Of a stretch of DNA of 64,000 nucleotides, positions 33,628-42,203 are shown piece by piece. Position 1 is the stretch's first letter; each line of letters opens with the position of its first letter. Both the position numbers and the translations under genes were made by a program. The notes below the pieces were generated by a model, which did no database searches, was not told the origin of the DNA, and was given only the letters and a program-made list of their open reading frames with translations. Origin of the DNA: Reyranellaceae bacterium (GTDB lineage: Bacteria; Pseudomonadota; Alphaproteobacteria; Reyranellales; Reyranellaceae); contig JALHMM010000005.1 of the NCBI GenBank assembly GCA_022844045.1, positions 1 through 64,000 of the forward strand, in the 5' to 3' direction.

Positions 33628-34659
33628 ATGGCCAAGTTCAAGATCGTCACACAGGCGCTGGCCGCGCCGGTGGACCATTCCTACGAGATGGAGGCGCTCG
33701 CCTCGATCGGCGCGGAGATCGTCGAGGTCTCCGCCAGCAGCGAGAACGCCTTCATCGCCGCCGCGCATGACGCCGACGCGATCTACGCCAAGAGCCGGCT
33801 GACCAAGCAGGTGATCGACTCGCTGGAGCGCTGCAAGGTGATCTCGCTGGGCAGCGTCGGCGTCGACTCCGTCGACGTCGCCGCGGCGACGGCCCGGAAC
33901 ATCCCGGTCACCAACGTGCCCGATACCTTCATCGAGGAAGTCGCCGACCACACCATGACCATGATGCTGGCCACCTGGCGCCGGCTGGTGGTGCAGGACC
34001 GCCTGGCGCGCGACGGCAACTGGTCGAAGGGTCGGCCGATGCTCTACGAGTTCCCGCGCCTGATGGGCCAGACCTTGGGCTTCATCGCCTTCGGCCACGT
34101 CGCGCGCGCGGTCGCCACGCGCGCGCGGGCCTTCGGCTTCCGCATGCTGGCCTATGATCCCTATGTCGAGGAGCTGGTGATGAGCCAGTACGGCGTCGAG
34201 CCGTGCAGCTACGACGAGGTGCTGGCGCAGTCCGACATCGTCTCGATGCACGCGCCGTCGACCACCGACGCGCGCAAGATGTTCGGCGAGAAGCAGTTCC
34301 GCGCCATGAAGAAGACGGCGCTGTTCATCAACACCGGCCGCGGCGCCACCGTCGACGAGGCGGCGATGATCCGCGCCCTGCAGGAGGGCTGGATCGCCGG
34401 CGCCGGTCTCGACGTGCTGGAGGTCGAGCCACCGAAGCTCGACAACCCGATCCTCAAGATGGACAACGTGATCGTCACCGCGCACGTCGCCTCGGCCTCC
34501 TCGCGCTTCGATCCGGCGCGCCGCCGCCGCGTCGGCCACGAGCTCGCCTCCGTGCTCTCCGGCCGCTGGCCGCGCGCCTGCGTCAACCCCTCGGTGCTGG
34601 AGAAGAGCGGCCTGATCCGCTGGCAGCCCTATTCGATGGAGCGCGGCCCGGGCAACTGA
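33628..34659 (+). CDS. D-isomer-specific 2-hydroxyacid dehydrogenase (CtBP/phosphoglycerate dehydrogenase-like)
   Basis: LGSVGVDSVDVAAATARNIPVTNVPDTFIEEVADHTM; LFINTGRGATVDEAAMI. Confidence 0.88.
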   Translation: MAKFKIVTQALAAPVDHSYEMEALASIGAEIVEVSASSENAFIAAAHDADAIYAKSRLTKQVIDSLERCKVISLGSVGVDSVDVAAATARNIPVTNVPDTFIEEVADHTMTMMLATWRRLVVQDRLARDGNWSKGRPMLYEFPRLMGQTLGFIAFGHVARAVATRARAFGFRMLAYDPYVEELVMSQYGVEPCSYDEVLAQSDIVSMHAPSTTDARKMFGEKQFRAMKKTALFINTGRGATVDEAAMIRALQEGWIAGAGLDVLEVEPPKLDNPILKMDNVIVTAHVASASSRFDPARRRRVGHELASVLSGRWPRACVNPSVLEKSGLIRWQPYSMERGPGN

Positions 34660-34667
34660 CCTCGCCG

Positions 34668-34768
34668 TCGTCCTGAGCGGCAGCGAAGGAACTCGCGGTA
34701 GAGCGAGCGGCCACAGCGTTGTTGCGTGGCCGCACTACCGCTGGATCCTTCGCTTCGCTCAGGATGAC
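34668..34768. repeat. Intergenic inverted repeat (GTCCTGAGCGGCAGCGAAGGAAC ... GGATCCTTCGCTTCGCTCAGGATGAC)
   Basis: Inverted ends; related sequence at 60621-60683. Confidence 0.7.
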
Positions 34769-34779
34769 ATCGATGTCGA

Positions 34780-35751
34780 CTAATCGATCACCGCATCGGC
34801 GCGGGCGAGGATCAGCGACGGGATGGTGATTCCCAGACGCCGCGCCGTCTTCATGTTGAGCACAAGCTCGAAATGCGTGGGCTGGACGATCGGCAGATCG
34901 CCGGCCCGCGCGCCTTTGAGGATACGGTCGACATAGGCGGCCGCCTGTCGGTTCATCGCGGCGAAGCTCGGCCCGTGCGAGATCAATCCGCCCTCCTCCG
35001 GGTACTCGCGACGGAAGTACAGCGCCACGAACGGTCGCCGTTCGATGGCGGCGAGCAACGCGGCCCGGTCGCCTCGTTGCTCACTGTAGCCACCGGGCGC
35101 ACAGATCAGCGCCTCGATGTTCTGCGCCGCCGCCTGCGCCAACGATGCGTCGAATTCGCTCGGATTCTGCGTATCGATGAAGGCGATGCTGACGCCCAGG
35201 CGTTGCGAGGCCTCCTGCATCTGCCTGAAGAAAATGGGCTCGGGCGGCAGGCGGCTGTTGGCCATGAAGCCGATGCGTCGCGCCTTGGGCACCAGCTCGG
35301 TCATCAGCTGGACCTGCTTGGCCGCGAACTCGGTGCCCAGGAACGAGTTGCCCGTCACGTTGCCACCCGGGCGCGCCAGGCTCTGCGCCAGCCCGCTGCC
35401 CACGGCATCGCCGCTCGACAGCACGACAATCGGCACCGTCGAGGTCACCCCTTTTGCCGCCAGCGCCGATGACGTCGTCGACGCCACGATGATCTCGACA
35501 TCGGCCTGCACCAGTTCGGTCGCCAGGGCCGGCAGTCGATCGAACCGTCCTTCGGCGAAACGCCGAGTGAACCTCGCCGTTTGCCCGTCGACATAGCCAA
35601 GCTTCGTCAGTTCGCCTTCGATCGGCTGGCGCACGCCAAGATCGGATTGCGGAAACAGGAAGCCTATTCGCCGCTGGGCGGCCGGCTGCGCTATGGCGGC
35701 GACTGACGCCGACGCCAGCAATGGTGCGAATAGCAGCGTCCGACGCTTCAT
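34780..35751 (-). CDS. ABC transporter substrate-binding protein (ABC_sub_bind family)
   Basis: QRRIGFLFPQSDLGVRQPIEGELTKLGYVDGQTARFTRRFAEGRFDRLPALATELV. Confidence 0.85.
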   Translation of the reverse strand: MKRRTLLFAPLLASASVAAIAQPAAQRRIGFLFPQSDLGVRQPIEGELTKLGYVDGQTARFTRRFAEGRFDRLPALATELVQADVEIIVASTTSSALAAKGVTSTVPIVVLSSGDAVGSGLAQSLARPGGNVTGNSFLGTEFAAKQVQLMTELVPKARRIGFMANSRLPPEPIFFRQMQEASQRLGVSIAFIDTQNPSEFDASLAQAAAQNIEALICAPGGYSEQRGDRAALLAAIERRPFVALYFRREYPEEGGLISHGPSFAAMNRQAAAYVDRILKGARAGDLPIVQPTHFELVLNMKTARRLGITIPSLILARADAVID

Positions 35752-35774
35752 TCTCGCCCCCGCCCACAAACGCC

Positions 35775-36911
35775 TCAACAGACGCGGTAGCGCTCGATCT
35801 GCCCTCGATCAAGCGTGACGCCGAGCCCCGGCCCGTCGGGCAGGATCAGGTGGCCGGCGTCGAGCTTGATCGGGCTCGCCAGCAGGTCGGTGCGCAGCGC
35901 GTTGGCACTCATGTCGTACTCGATCAAGGTCGGGTACGGGATGTTGTCGGTGTGCGGCGAAGACGGCAGCGAGGCCACGAAATGGCAGGCGGCCGTCAGG
36001 CCCAGCGCGCCGCCCCAGACATGCGGTGAGACCCTGAGGTTGCTCGACTGCGCCAGGAAGGCGACGCGCTTGGCCTCGGTCAGGCCGCCTACGGTGGGAA
36101 TCGCCGGCTGCACAATGTCGAGGCAGCGCCCGTCGATCAGCTGCTTGAAATCGCGCACCGCATAATGCGCCTCGCCAGCGGCGATCGGCATCGGCGCCCG
36201 CGCGCGCAGCTCGGCGTAACCGCGCAGGTCCGAGGGCGGCAGCGGCTCCTCGACCCAGTGGATGTTGAAGGGCTCAATGGCGCGCATCGATTCCAGCGCC
36301 AGGTCGACGGTGTAGTTGCCGTTGATGTCGACGATTAGCAGGATGTCGTCGCCCAGCGCCGCGCGCGTTTGCTTGACGCGCGCCACGTCGTCCTTGGCGC
36401 CGCGGCCGATCTTGATCTTGATGCCGATATAGGGATGCGCCTTGACCTCGGCCAGCATGTGCTCGAGCTGGCGGTCGACGTCGCGGGAGAAGAAGCCGGT
36501 CGAGGCATAGACCGGCAGGCGCGTCGAGCGGCAGCCGCCGATCAGGTCGCAGACCCGCGTGTTGGTGGCGCGGCCGATGGCGTCGAACAGCGCCACGTTG
36601 ATGCCGGCGAGGCAGGCGGTGAGCTGGTTCTGCACGCCCAGGTGATACAGGCGGTTGCGGAGCTCGGCCTCGATATGATCGAAGTCGTAGACGCTCTTGC
36701 CGGCGAAGAACGGTTCGACCATGCGGAAGTATTCGCGACTGACGAAGGGATTGCCGAACACCTCGCCGATGCCGGTGGCGCCGTCGCTGGTCTCGATCTC
36801 GATGATACCGCCGGGTCGGCGGTGGCCCATGCCGCGCGCCATGCCGAAGGCCTTCTCTGGCGGCAGCACGTGCTCGAGGCCGATGAAGCTCAGCTTGGCG
36901 ATGGTCGGCAT
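35775..36911 (-). CDS. Mandelate racemase/muconate lactonizing enzyme family (enolase superfamily) protein
   Basis: GIKIKIGRG, LIVDINGNYTVDLAL, HWVEEPLPPSDLRGYAELR, AAGEAHY. Confidence 0.88.
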   Translation of the reverse strand: MPTIAKLSFIGLEHVLPPEKAFGMARGMGHRRPGGIIEIETSDGATGIGEVFGNPFVSREYFRMVEPFFAGKSVYDFDHIEAELRNRLYHLGVQNQLTACLAGINVALFDAIGRATNTRVCDLIGGCRSTRLPVYASTGFFSRDVDRQLEHMLAEVKAHPYIGIKIKIGRGAKDDVARVKQTRAALGDDILLIVDINGNYTVDLALESMRAIEPFNIHWVEEPLPPSDLRGYAELRARAPMPIAAGEAHYAVRDFKQLIDGRCLDIVQPAIPTVGGLTEAKRVAFLAQSSNLRVSPHVWGGALGLTAACHFVASLPSSPHTDNIPYPTLIEYDMSANALRTDLLASPIKLDAGHLILPDGPGLGVTLDRGQIERYRVC

Positions 36912-36913
36912 GG

Positions 36914-37552
36914 CTACTTGGTCCCGAACAGCCGGTCGCCGGCGTCACCCAGGCCCGGCATGATGTAGGCGTGGTCGTTGAGCTCGCGGTCGATCGCCGC
37001 GACGATCAGCGGCACGTCGGGATGCGCCTCGACGAAGGCCTTCACGCCCTCGGGCGCGGCCAGCACGCAGAGCATCTTGATCCAGCGCGCGCCGGCGCCC
37101 TTGAGCAGATCGACTGCGGCGATGGCGGAGTTGGCGGTCGCCAGCATCGGATCGCAGACCAGCACCAGCCGTTCGCCCAACGCCTCGGGCATCTTGAAAT
37201 AGTACTCGACGGCGGCCTTGGTCTCGGGATCGCGGTACAGGCCGATGTGGCCAACGCGCGCGCCAGGCACGAGATCGAGGATGCCGTCGGCGAGACCCAG
37301 GCCGGCGCGCAGGATGGGCACCACCACCAGCTTCTTGCCGTCGATGAACGGCGCGTCCATCGCCTCCAGCGGCGTGTCGATGCGCTGCGTCGCGATCGGC
37401 AGGTCGCGCGTCACCTCGTAGCCCAGCAACAGCGCGATCTCGCGCAGCAGGCGGCGGAAGTTCGTCGTCGAGGTCTCCTTGTTGCGCATGATGCTGAGCT
37501 TGTGCCGCACCAGCGGATGGTCGACGACGGTGACGCTGCTGTTGTTGGCCAT
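36914..37552 (-). CDS. upp: Uracil phosphoribosyltransferase
   Basis: [73 protein letters not shown]. Confidence 0.95.
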   Translation of the reverse strand: MANNSSVTVVDHPLVRHKLSIMRNKETSTTNFRRLLREIALLLGYEVTRDLPIATQRIDTPLEAMDAPFIDGKKLVVVPILRAGLGLADGILDLVPGARVGHIGLYRDPETKAAVEYYFKMPEALGERLVLVCDPMLATANSAIAAVDLLKGAGARWIKMLCVLAAPEGVKAFVEAHPDVPLIVAAIDRELNDHAYIMPGLGDAGDRLFGTK

Positions 37553-37573
37553 GAAGCTCCCCGACTATGACTT

Positions 37574-37701
37574 TACCTTCCTCCGGAGGGGGAAGGTGGC
37601 GCGCGAAGCGCGACGGATGGGGGATGTTTCAACGACATCGACATCCGTCTTCGACATCCCCCTTCCGCCCTTCGGGCACCTTCCCCCTCCGGGGGAAGGT
37701 A
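37574..37701. repeat. REPIN/MITE-like inverted repeat, subfamily B
   Basis: TACCTTCCTCCGGAGGGGGAAGGT ... ACCTTCCCCCTCCGGGGGAAGGTA; similar to 23761-23886. Confidence 0.8.
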
Positions 37702-37710
37702 GACCAATCC

Positions 37711-38955
37711 TCAGAATACCGTGCCGTCGCTGTCGATGGCGATGGGCGGCGCGCCGCCGGGTCGCCGCTCGGCCGCGAGCCGGCGACCCGCAAGCCACGT
37801 GCCGCCCTCCAGCACCTTGACCAGCGGCAAGGTCTCGGCGTCGAGCCCGAGATGCAAGCGTACATGCGCGCCGATGCGGTCGAGCAGCGCCACGGTGAGC
37901 GCGCGCCACTCGACGATCACCGCGTCGCCCGGCGCCCAGGCGCGCTCGAGGACCTCGCGGCGCTTCACCCGCAGCGCGCCGCTGTCGATCAGCAAACCGC
38001 CGTTGCGATACTCCGGCAGGCCGGTCAGCGCGTCGAGGTCGACGACGCGGATGCCCGCCTCCTCGAGCGGCTCGACCAGCGAATAGGCCAGCCACTGCGA
38101 GAGCTTGTGGAACGGCACCAGCCCGTCGGAGCGGTCCTTGGCGCGCGCGGCGGGATGTTTCCAGACGTCGCCCAGCGCCACACCCTCGATATCGAGCCGC
38201 GACGGCCAGATCGGCGAGAAGGCGTCGAGCAATGTCGCAAAAATCAGGGCCGCTGGCAGCACGCCGTCCTTGGCCTGGGCGGCGAGATGATCGAACAGGT
38301 TGCCGAGCCGCGCGTCGGCGCCGAACAGGTCGGGTCGCGCAGCGACGACCCCGCCCACCGCGGCAATCAGTTCGGCGCGGCCGGCGAGACCGACCAGCGG
38401 ATTGTGCGGGAAGACCTGGAACGCCATCGCCAGCGCCGGTGCGCCGAAGCGCTTCAGCGCGGCGGCGTCGGCGCGCAGCGGCTTGGCCGGATCGTTCGAG
38501 AAGCCGCCGCGGCGATAGAGGTCGAAGCTGGCGACCGCGAGCCCTTCCGATCGCGCGTAGCGCTCGCCGCTGTCGGGTTCGCGATAACCCCAGTCCGGCC
38601 CGGCGCCGGCGTCGAGCAGCACCGAGGTGATGGCCAGCTCGACGCGGATGCGCGCGCGCTCGGCGGCGTCGACCTTCAACGTCTTCGCCAGCGCCGCCCA
38701 GCGATCGCGGCCGCCGACCTCGAAGTGCCGCCAGCGCGCATGGAACGGCACGCGACGCGGATCGGGGAAGCGCTCGTGGATCACCGCCAGGGTCAGGCGG
38801 ACGGCGGTCTCCAGTCCGTTGGGGTTGATCGAAAAATGCGGCGACTGGCCGTCCTCGACGTGGCGCAGCACCATCTCGGCGCGCTCGCGGATCGTCGCCG
38901 GCGTGCGCAGGCGGGCGATCGCCGACGCCGCCAGCGGCGAGATGTCCTGATTCAC
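37711..38955 (-). CDS. DUF1688 / URC4-Urg3 family protein (uracil catabolism)
   Basis: FSINPNGLETAVRLTLAVIHERFPDPRRVPFHARWRHFEVGGRDRW; ELITSVLLDAGAGPDWGYRE-like segment ITSVLLDAGAGPDWGYREPDSGERYARSEGLAVAS. Confidence 0.88.
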   Translation of the reverse strand: MNQDISPLAASAIARLRTPATIRERAEMVLRHVEDGQSPHFSINPNGLETAVRLTLAVIHERFPDPRRVPFHARWRHFEVGGRDRWAALAKTLKVDAAERARIRVELAITSVLLDAGAGPDWGYREPDSGERYARSEGLAVASFDLYRRGGFSNDPAKPLRADAAALKRFGAPALAMAFQVFPHNPLVGLAGRAELIAAVGGVVAARPDLFGADARLGNLFDHLAAQAKDGVLPAALIFATLLDAFSPIWPSRLDIEGVALGDVWKHPAARAKDRSDGLVPFHKLSQWLAYSLVEPLEEAGIRVVDLDALTGLPEYRNGGLLIDSGALRVKRREVLERAWAPGDAVIVEWRALTVALLDRIGAHVRLHLGLDAETLPLVKVLEGGTWLAGRRLAAERRPGGAPPIAIDSDGTVF

Positions 38956-40226
38956 TCCGCCAGTCCCCTGCCCTTCGGCTTGGCGAGCTCGGCCTCGTCG
39001 GGCTTGGCGACGCTGAAATAGCCGGCGGCCTTCTTGGCATCCATCTCGACCTGCGCGTCGGGTGGGATCAGCTCAGGCGGGATCTCGACCTGCTCGCCGA
39101 TCTCGATGCCCATCTCGCGCAGCGCGCCGGACTTCATGTTGCTCATCGAGGCGAACCGGTCGATGCGCGTGATGCCCAGCCAGTGGAAGACGTCGGGCAT
39201 CAGCTGCTGGAAGCGCATGTCCTGCACGCCGGCGACGCATTCGGTGCGCGCGAAATACTGGGCCGCGCTGTCGCCACCGACCTGCCGCTTGCGCGCATTG
39301 TAGACCAGGAACTTGGTGACCTCGCCCAGCGCGCGGCCTTCCTTGCGATTGTAGACGACGAGGCCGACACCGCCCTGCTGTGCCTGCTCGACGCAGAGTT
39401 CCATGCCGTGCGCGAGGTAGGGCCGGCAGGTACAGATGTCCGAGCCGAAGACGTCGGAGCCGTTGCACTCGTCGTGGACGCGACAGGCGATCTTGGTGTC
39501 CGGCCGACCGAGCTTGGTGACGTCGCCGAAGAAGTACAGGGTCATGCCGCCGATCGGCGGCAGGAAGACCTTGATGTCGGAGCGCGTCACCAGCTCGGGA
39601 TACATCCCGCCGGTCTGCTCGAAGAGCGCGCGGCGCAGATCGGTCTCGGCGATGCCGAAGCGCTGGGCGACGCCGGGCAGCCACCACACCGGCTCGATCG
39701 CCGCCTTGGTGACACGCACGTCGCCCGAGGCGAGCAGCACCTCGCCGTCGGGCTTCAGACGACCGGCTTCGATGGCGTCCTTGATCTCGGGCATGCCGAC
39801 ATGCGCCTTGGTGACGGCGATGGTCGGGCGGATGTCGAGGCCTTCAGCCAGGCGATCGGCGAAGACCTCGGCGACGAGATGACCCCACGGATCGAACGAG
39901 ACGATCTTCGCCGGATCGCCCCATTGCGGGAACGGGCCGATCGGCACGGCTGGCGCGGTGTTGGTGAGGTCGGCGCGGTGGTTGGGATCGAGCGTATGCG
40001 CGGCGATCGCCAGCGCGCGGTAGATGCCGTAGGCGCCGGAATGCACGCCGATGGCGTTGCGGCGGCCGGGATGGGTGAGCGTGGCGATCACCGGCCCGCG
40101 CTCGGCCGCGGTCGCGGCGCCCCATTTCAGCGGCACGGGCTGAGCCGAGCCCGCCTGCGGATGCGAGGTCAGGCGGATATGGCGGCGGCTACCGGGCGCT
40201 TTGGGGGGCGTATCTGACAATGACAT
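38952..40226 (-). CDS. GTP cyclohydrolase II family protein, URC1-like
   Basis: CRVHDECNGSDVFGSDICTCRPYLAHGMELCVEQAQQGGVGLVVYNRKEGRALGEVTK; overlaps DUF1688 gene. Confidence 0.88.
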   Translation of the reverse strand: MSLSDTPPKAPGSRRHIRLTSHPQAGSAQPVPLKWGAATAAERGPVIATLTHPGRRNAIGVHSGAYGIYRALAIAAHTLDPNHRADLTNTAPAVPIGPFPQWGDPAKIVSFDPWGHLVAEVFADRLAEGLDIRPTIAVTKAHVGMPEIKDAIEAGRLKPDGEVLLASGDVRVTKAAIEPVWWLPGVAQRFGIAETDLRRALFEQTGGMYPELVTRSDIKVFLPPIGGMTLYFFGDVTKLGRPDTKIACRVHDECNGSDVFGSDICTCRPYLAHGMELCVEQAQQGGVGLVVYNRKEGRALGEVTKFLVYNARKRQVGGDSAAQYFARTECVAGVQDMRFQQLMPDVFHWLGITRIDRFASMSNMKSGALREMGIEIGEQVEIPPELIPPDAQVEMDAKKAAGYFSVAKPDEAELAKPKGRGLAE

Positions 40227-40231
40227 TCTTG

Positions 40232-40261
40232 GCTTTCCGTACCGGCTCGGGCCGGGAAAGC
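40232..40261 (-). promoter_or_regulatory. 5'-UTR hairpin overlapping the putative Shine-Dalgarno (GGAAAG) of the GTP cyclohydrolase II gene
   Basis: Minus strand GCTTTCC-N16-GGAAAGC-CAAGA-ATG, inner CGGC/GCCG pairing. Confidence 0.5.
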
Positions 40262-40351
40262 GGCGGAGCATAGCACCCTGTGGATAAACTTTGAAGGCGC
40301 CGGCGTGACGGTGCCGTGACTCGACATTGATGGGGACCGCCGGCGGTCTCG

Positions 40352-41065
40352 TCACCCGCGCTTCAGGCCGGCATGGAACAGGCGCAAGAGGTCGGTGACG
40401 TCGTAGACTGGCAGGCCGAGATCGCGTCGCAGCGCCGGCGCATAGGGCGGCAGGTTGGTGCATTCCAGCACAACGGCGCCGACATCGGGGTGACGGGCCA
40501 CCAAGCGGCGGCCGGCCAGCAGCGTCTCGCGCTCGACCTCGTCGCGATCCAGCTCGGTGCCGTTGGCGAGGAAGGTGCGGGCGAACGAGCCGTTGGGCGG
40601 CATGCCCTCGACCGGCGTGTCGCGCGAGGCGTCGACGGCGGCGAGATGCGCGGCGGTAAGGTTCTCGCGGCTGGCGGTGATCACGCCCACGCGGCGGCCA
40701 CCCGGCAGGGTACGCGCGATCATCGGCACCAGCATCAGCGCCGAGGTCGCCACTGGCACCGGCGAGACCATCGACAGCGCCTGCTGGAACAGCGCCAAGA
40801 ATCCGCAGCTGGTCGAGATGCCGATCGCGCCCTTCTCGGCCAGCGCCTTGGCGTTGGCCGCCAGCACCGTGCGGATGCGCGGCCGATCCGGCGACGCGGC
40901 GACGGCGTCGCTGGGTCCGAGGCCTTCGAGCTTCTGGTAGATCACCGGAAACGGAAACGTCTCGGGATTGCCGATATCGCCGACGATCCGCGGGAAGCGC
41001 GTGTCGAGCATCAGGATGCCCAATGGGCGATCGGCTGCCAATGCGGCCCCCTTCGTTACACACAT
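40352..41065 (-). CDS. Aspartate/glutamate racemase family protein
   Basis: LGILMLDTRFPRIVGDIGNPETFPFPVIYQKLEG; GISTSCGFLALFQ; VVLECTNLPPYA. Confidence 0.85.
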   Translation of the reverse strand: MCVTKGAALAADRPLGILMLDTRFPRIVGDIGNPETFPFPVIYQKLEGLGPSDAVAASPDRPRIRTVLAANAKALAEKGAIGISTSCGFLALFQQALSMVSPVPVATSALMLVPMIARTLPGGRRVGVITASRENLTAAHLAAVDASRDTPVEGMPPNGSFARTFLANGTELDRDEVERETLLAGRRLVARHPDVGAVVLECTNLPPYAPALRRDLGLPVYDVTDLLRLFHAGLKRG

Positions 41066-41210
41066 CTGTCGCGCCGCGCTGGCGAAACGCGTTGGGCGCA
41101 AAGGGTCGTCCAACTGCGGCGAAGTTAAGGCATCTTGCCCGCCGCGCGCTGCAAGGTATTTCGTGTACGCTAGAAAGTCAGGCGCCGCCATCCGCGCGCG
41201 CGGTCGACGT

Positions 41211-42152
41211 TCAGAGCGCCGTGATGGCTGCGCGCAGGTGCGCCTCGCACGTCGCGAGCGCGACCAGGCTGTTGGCCATGGCGGCCGTGTCATCCCGCAT
41301 GAAATGGCTGTGGCAATCGCCGAACAGCTCAGCCTGCCGCCCCTTCAGCGCGGCGATGCCCGGCGCGAAGGCCGCGAAGAACGCCTGGAAGTGCAGCGCG
41401 CGCTTGGCGCCCAGCGGCAGCGCGAAGAAACGGAGGTGCCCCGCCTGGGCCTCGCTCAGAGCGCGGTCTCGCATCAGCCGCGCGACGTCACGAATCGCCC
41501 GCTCGCCTTCGATCCAGCCACGCTCGGCCGCAACCACCTCACTCTGCCGGTACAGATCCTGGAACCAGGCGACGGCCTCCTGACGAATGCAGTCGGTGGA
41601 AGGCGTCCGCACGCGCCGTGGCGCGCACCACGCGCGAAATGCGCCGCGCCGATAGGCGATGCTGGATGCCCGCCACGACTCGGCGAACAGAGCGCGCGAC
41701 AGCGAGGCGCCGGCAAAGCCGGCCGGGTCGTGGACCCGTACATTCATCGCGTCGATCGCGCTGACGAGGACGTAGTGGTCGACGCCACCACCTCTGGGGC
41801 GAGCCGGGTTGTAGTGCAGCAGGCTCATATCGAGCGGGCCGGCGGCCACCGGACCCGACGACAGGCGTGCGGTCAGCCAGTCGAAGGGCGGCGCGCCGCC
41901 ATCGTCCTGCGCGCGCTCCTCGAAGGCGAAGCCGAGAATCTCCAGGGCGCGCGAGATTCCGCGATCCGGTAGGCCGGCCGGGCCGCTGAAGAAAGGCAGG
42001 CCGCCCTCCGGGATGCAGGCGCCGAGGCCCACACCCGATAGGACCTCGATCTCCGCCGGCTGGGTCGGAAAGCCGCTGGCGCCCAGCAACATCGCGGCCG
42101 AGTTGGCGTAGCAGTACCAGTAGCTATCGAAGAACGGGATGTGTCTGTCCAT
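41211..42152 (-). CDS. BtrH N-terminal-like / papain-fold (C39-like) protein
   Basis: FFDSYWYCYANSAAMLLGASGFPTQPAEIEVLSGVGLGACI ... GGGVDHYVLVSAIDAMNVRVHDPAGF (Cys then His pattern). Confidence 0.55.
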   Translation of the reverse strand: MDRHIPFFDSYWYCYANSAAMLLGASGFPTQPAEIEVLSGVGLGACIPEGGLPFFSGPAGLPDRGISRALEILGFAFEERAQDDGGAPPFDWLTARLSSGPVAAGPLDMSLLHYNPARPRGGGVDHYVLVSAIDAMNVRVHDPAGFAGASLSRALFAESWRASSIAYRRGAFRAWCAPRRVRTPSTDCIRQEAVAWFQDLYRQSEVVAAERGWIEGERAIRDVARLMRDRALSEAQAGHLRFFALPLGAKRALHFQAFFAAFAPGIAALKGRQAELFGDCHSHFMRDDTAAMANSLVALATCEAHLRAAITAL

Positions 42153-42203
42153 GCCCTGAGACTAACGGCACCGAAACAGCCGCGCTTGATCGCGCTTGCG
42201 CCG

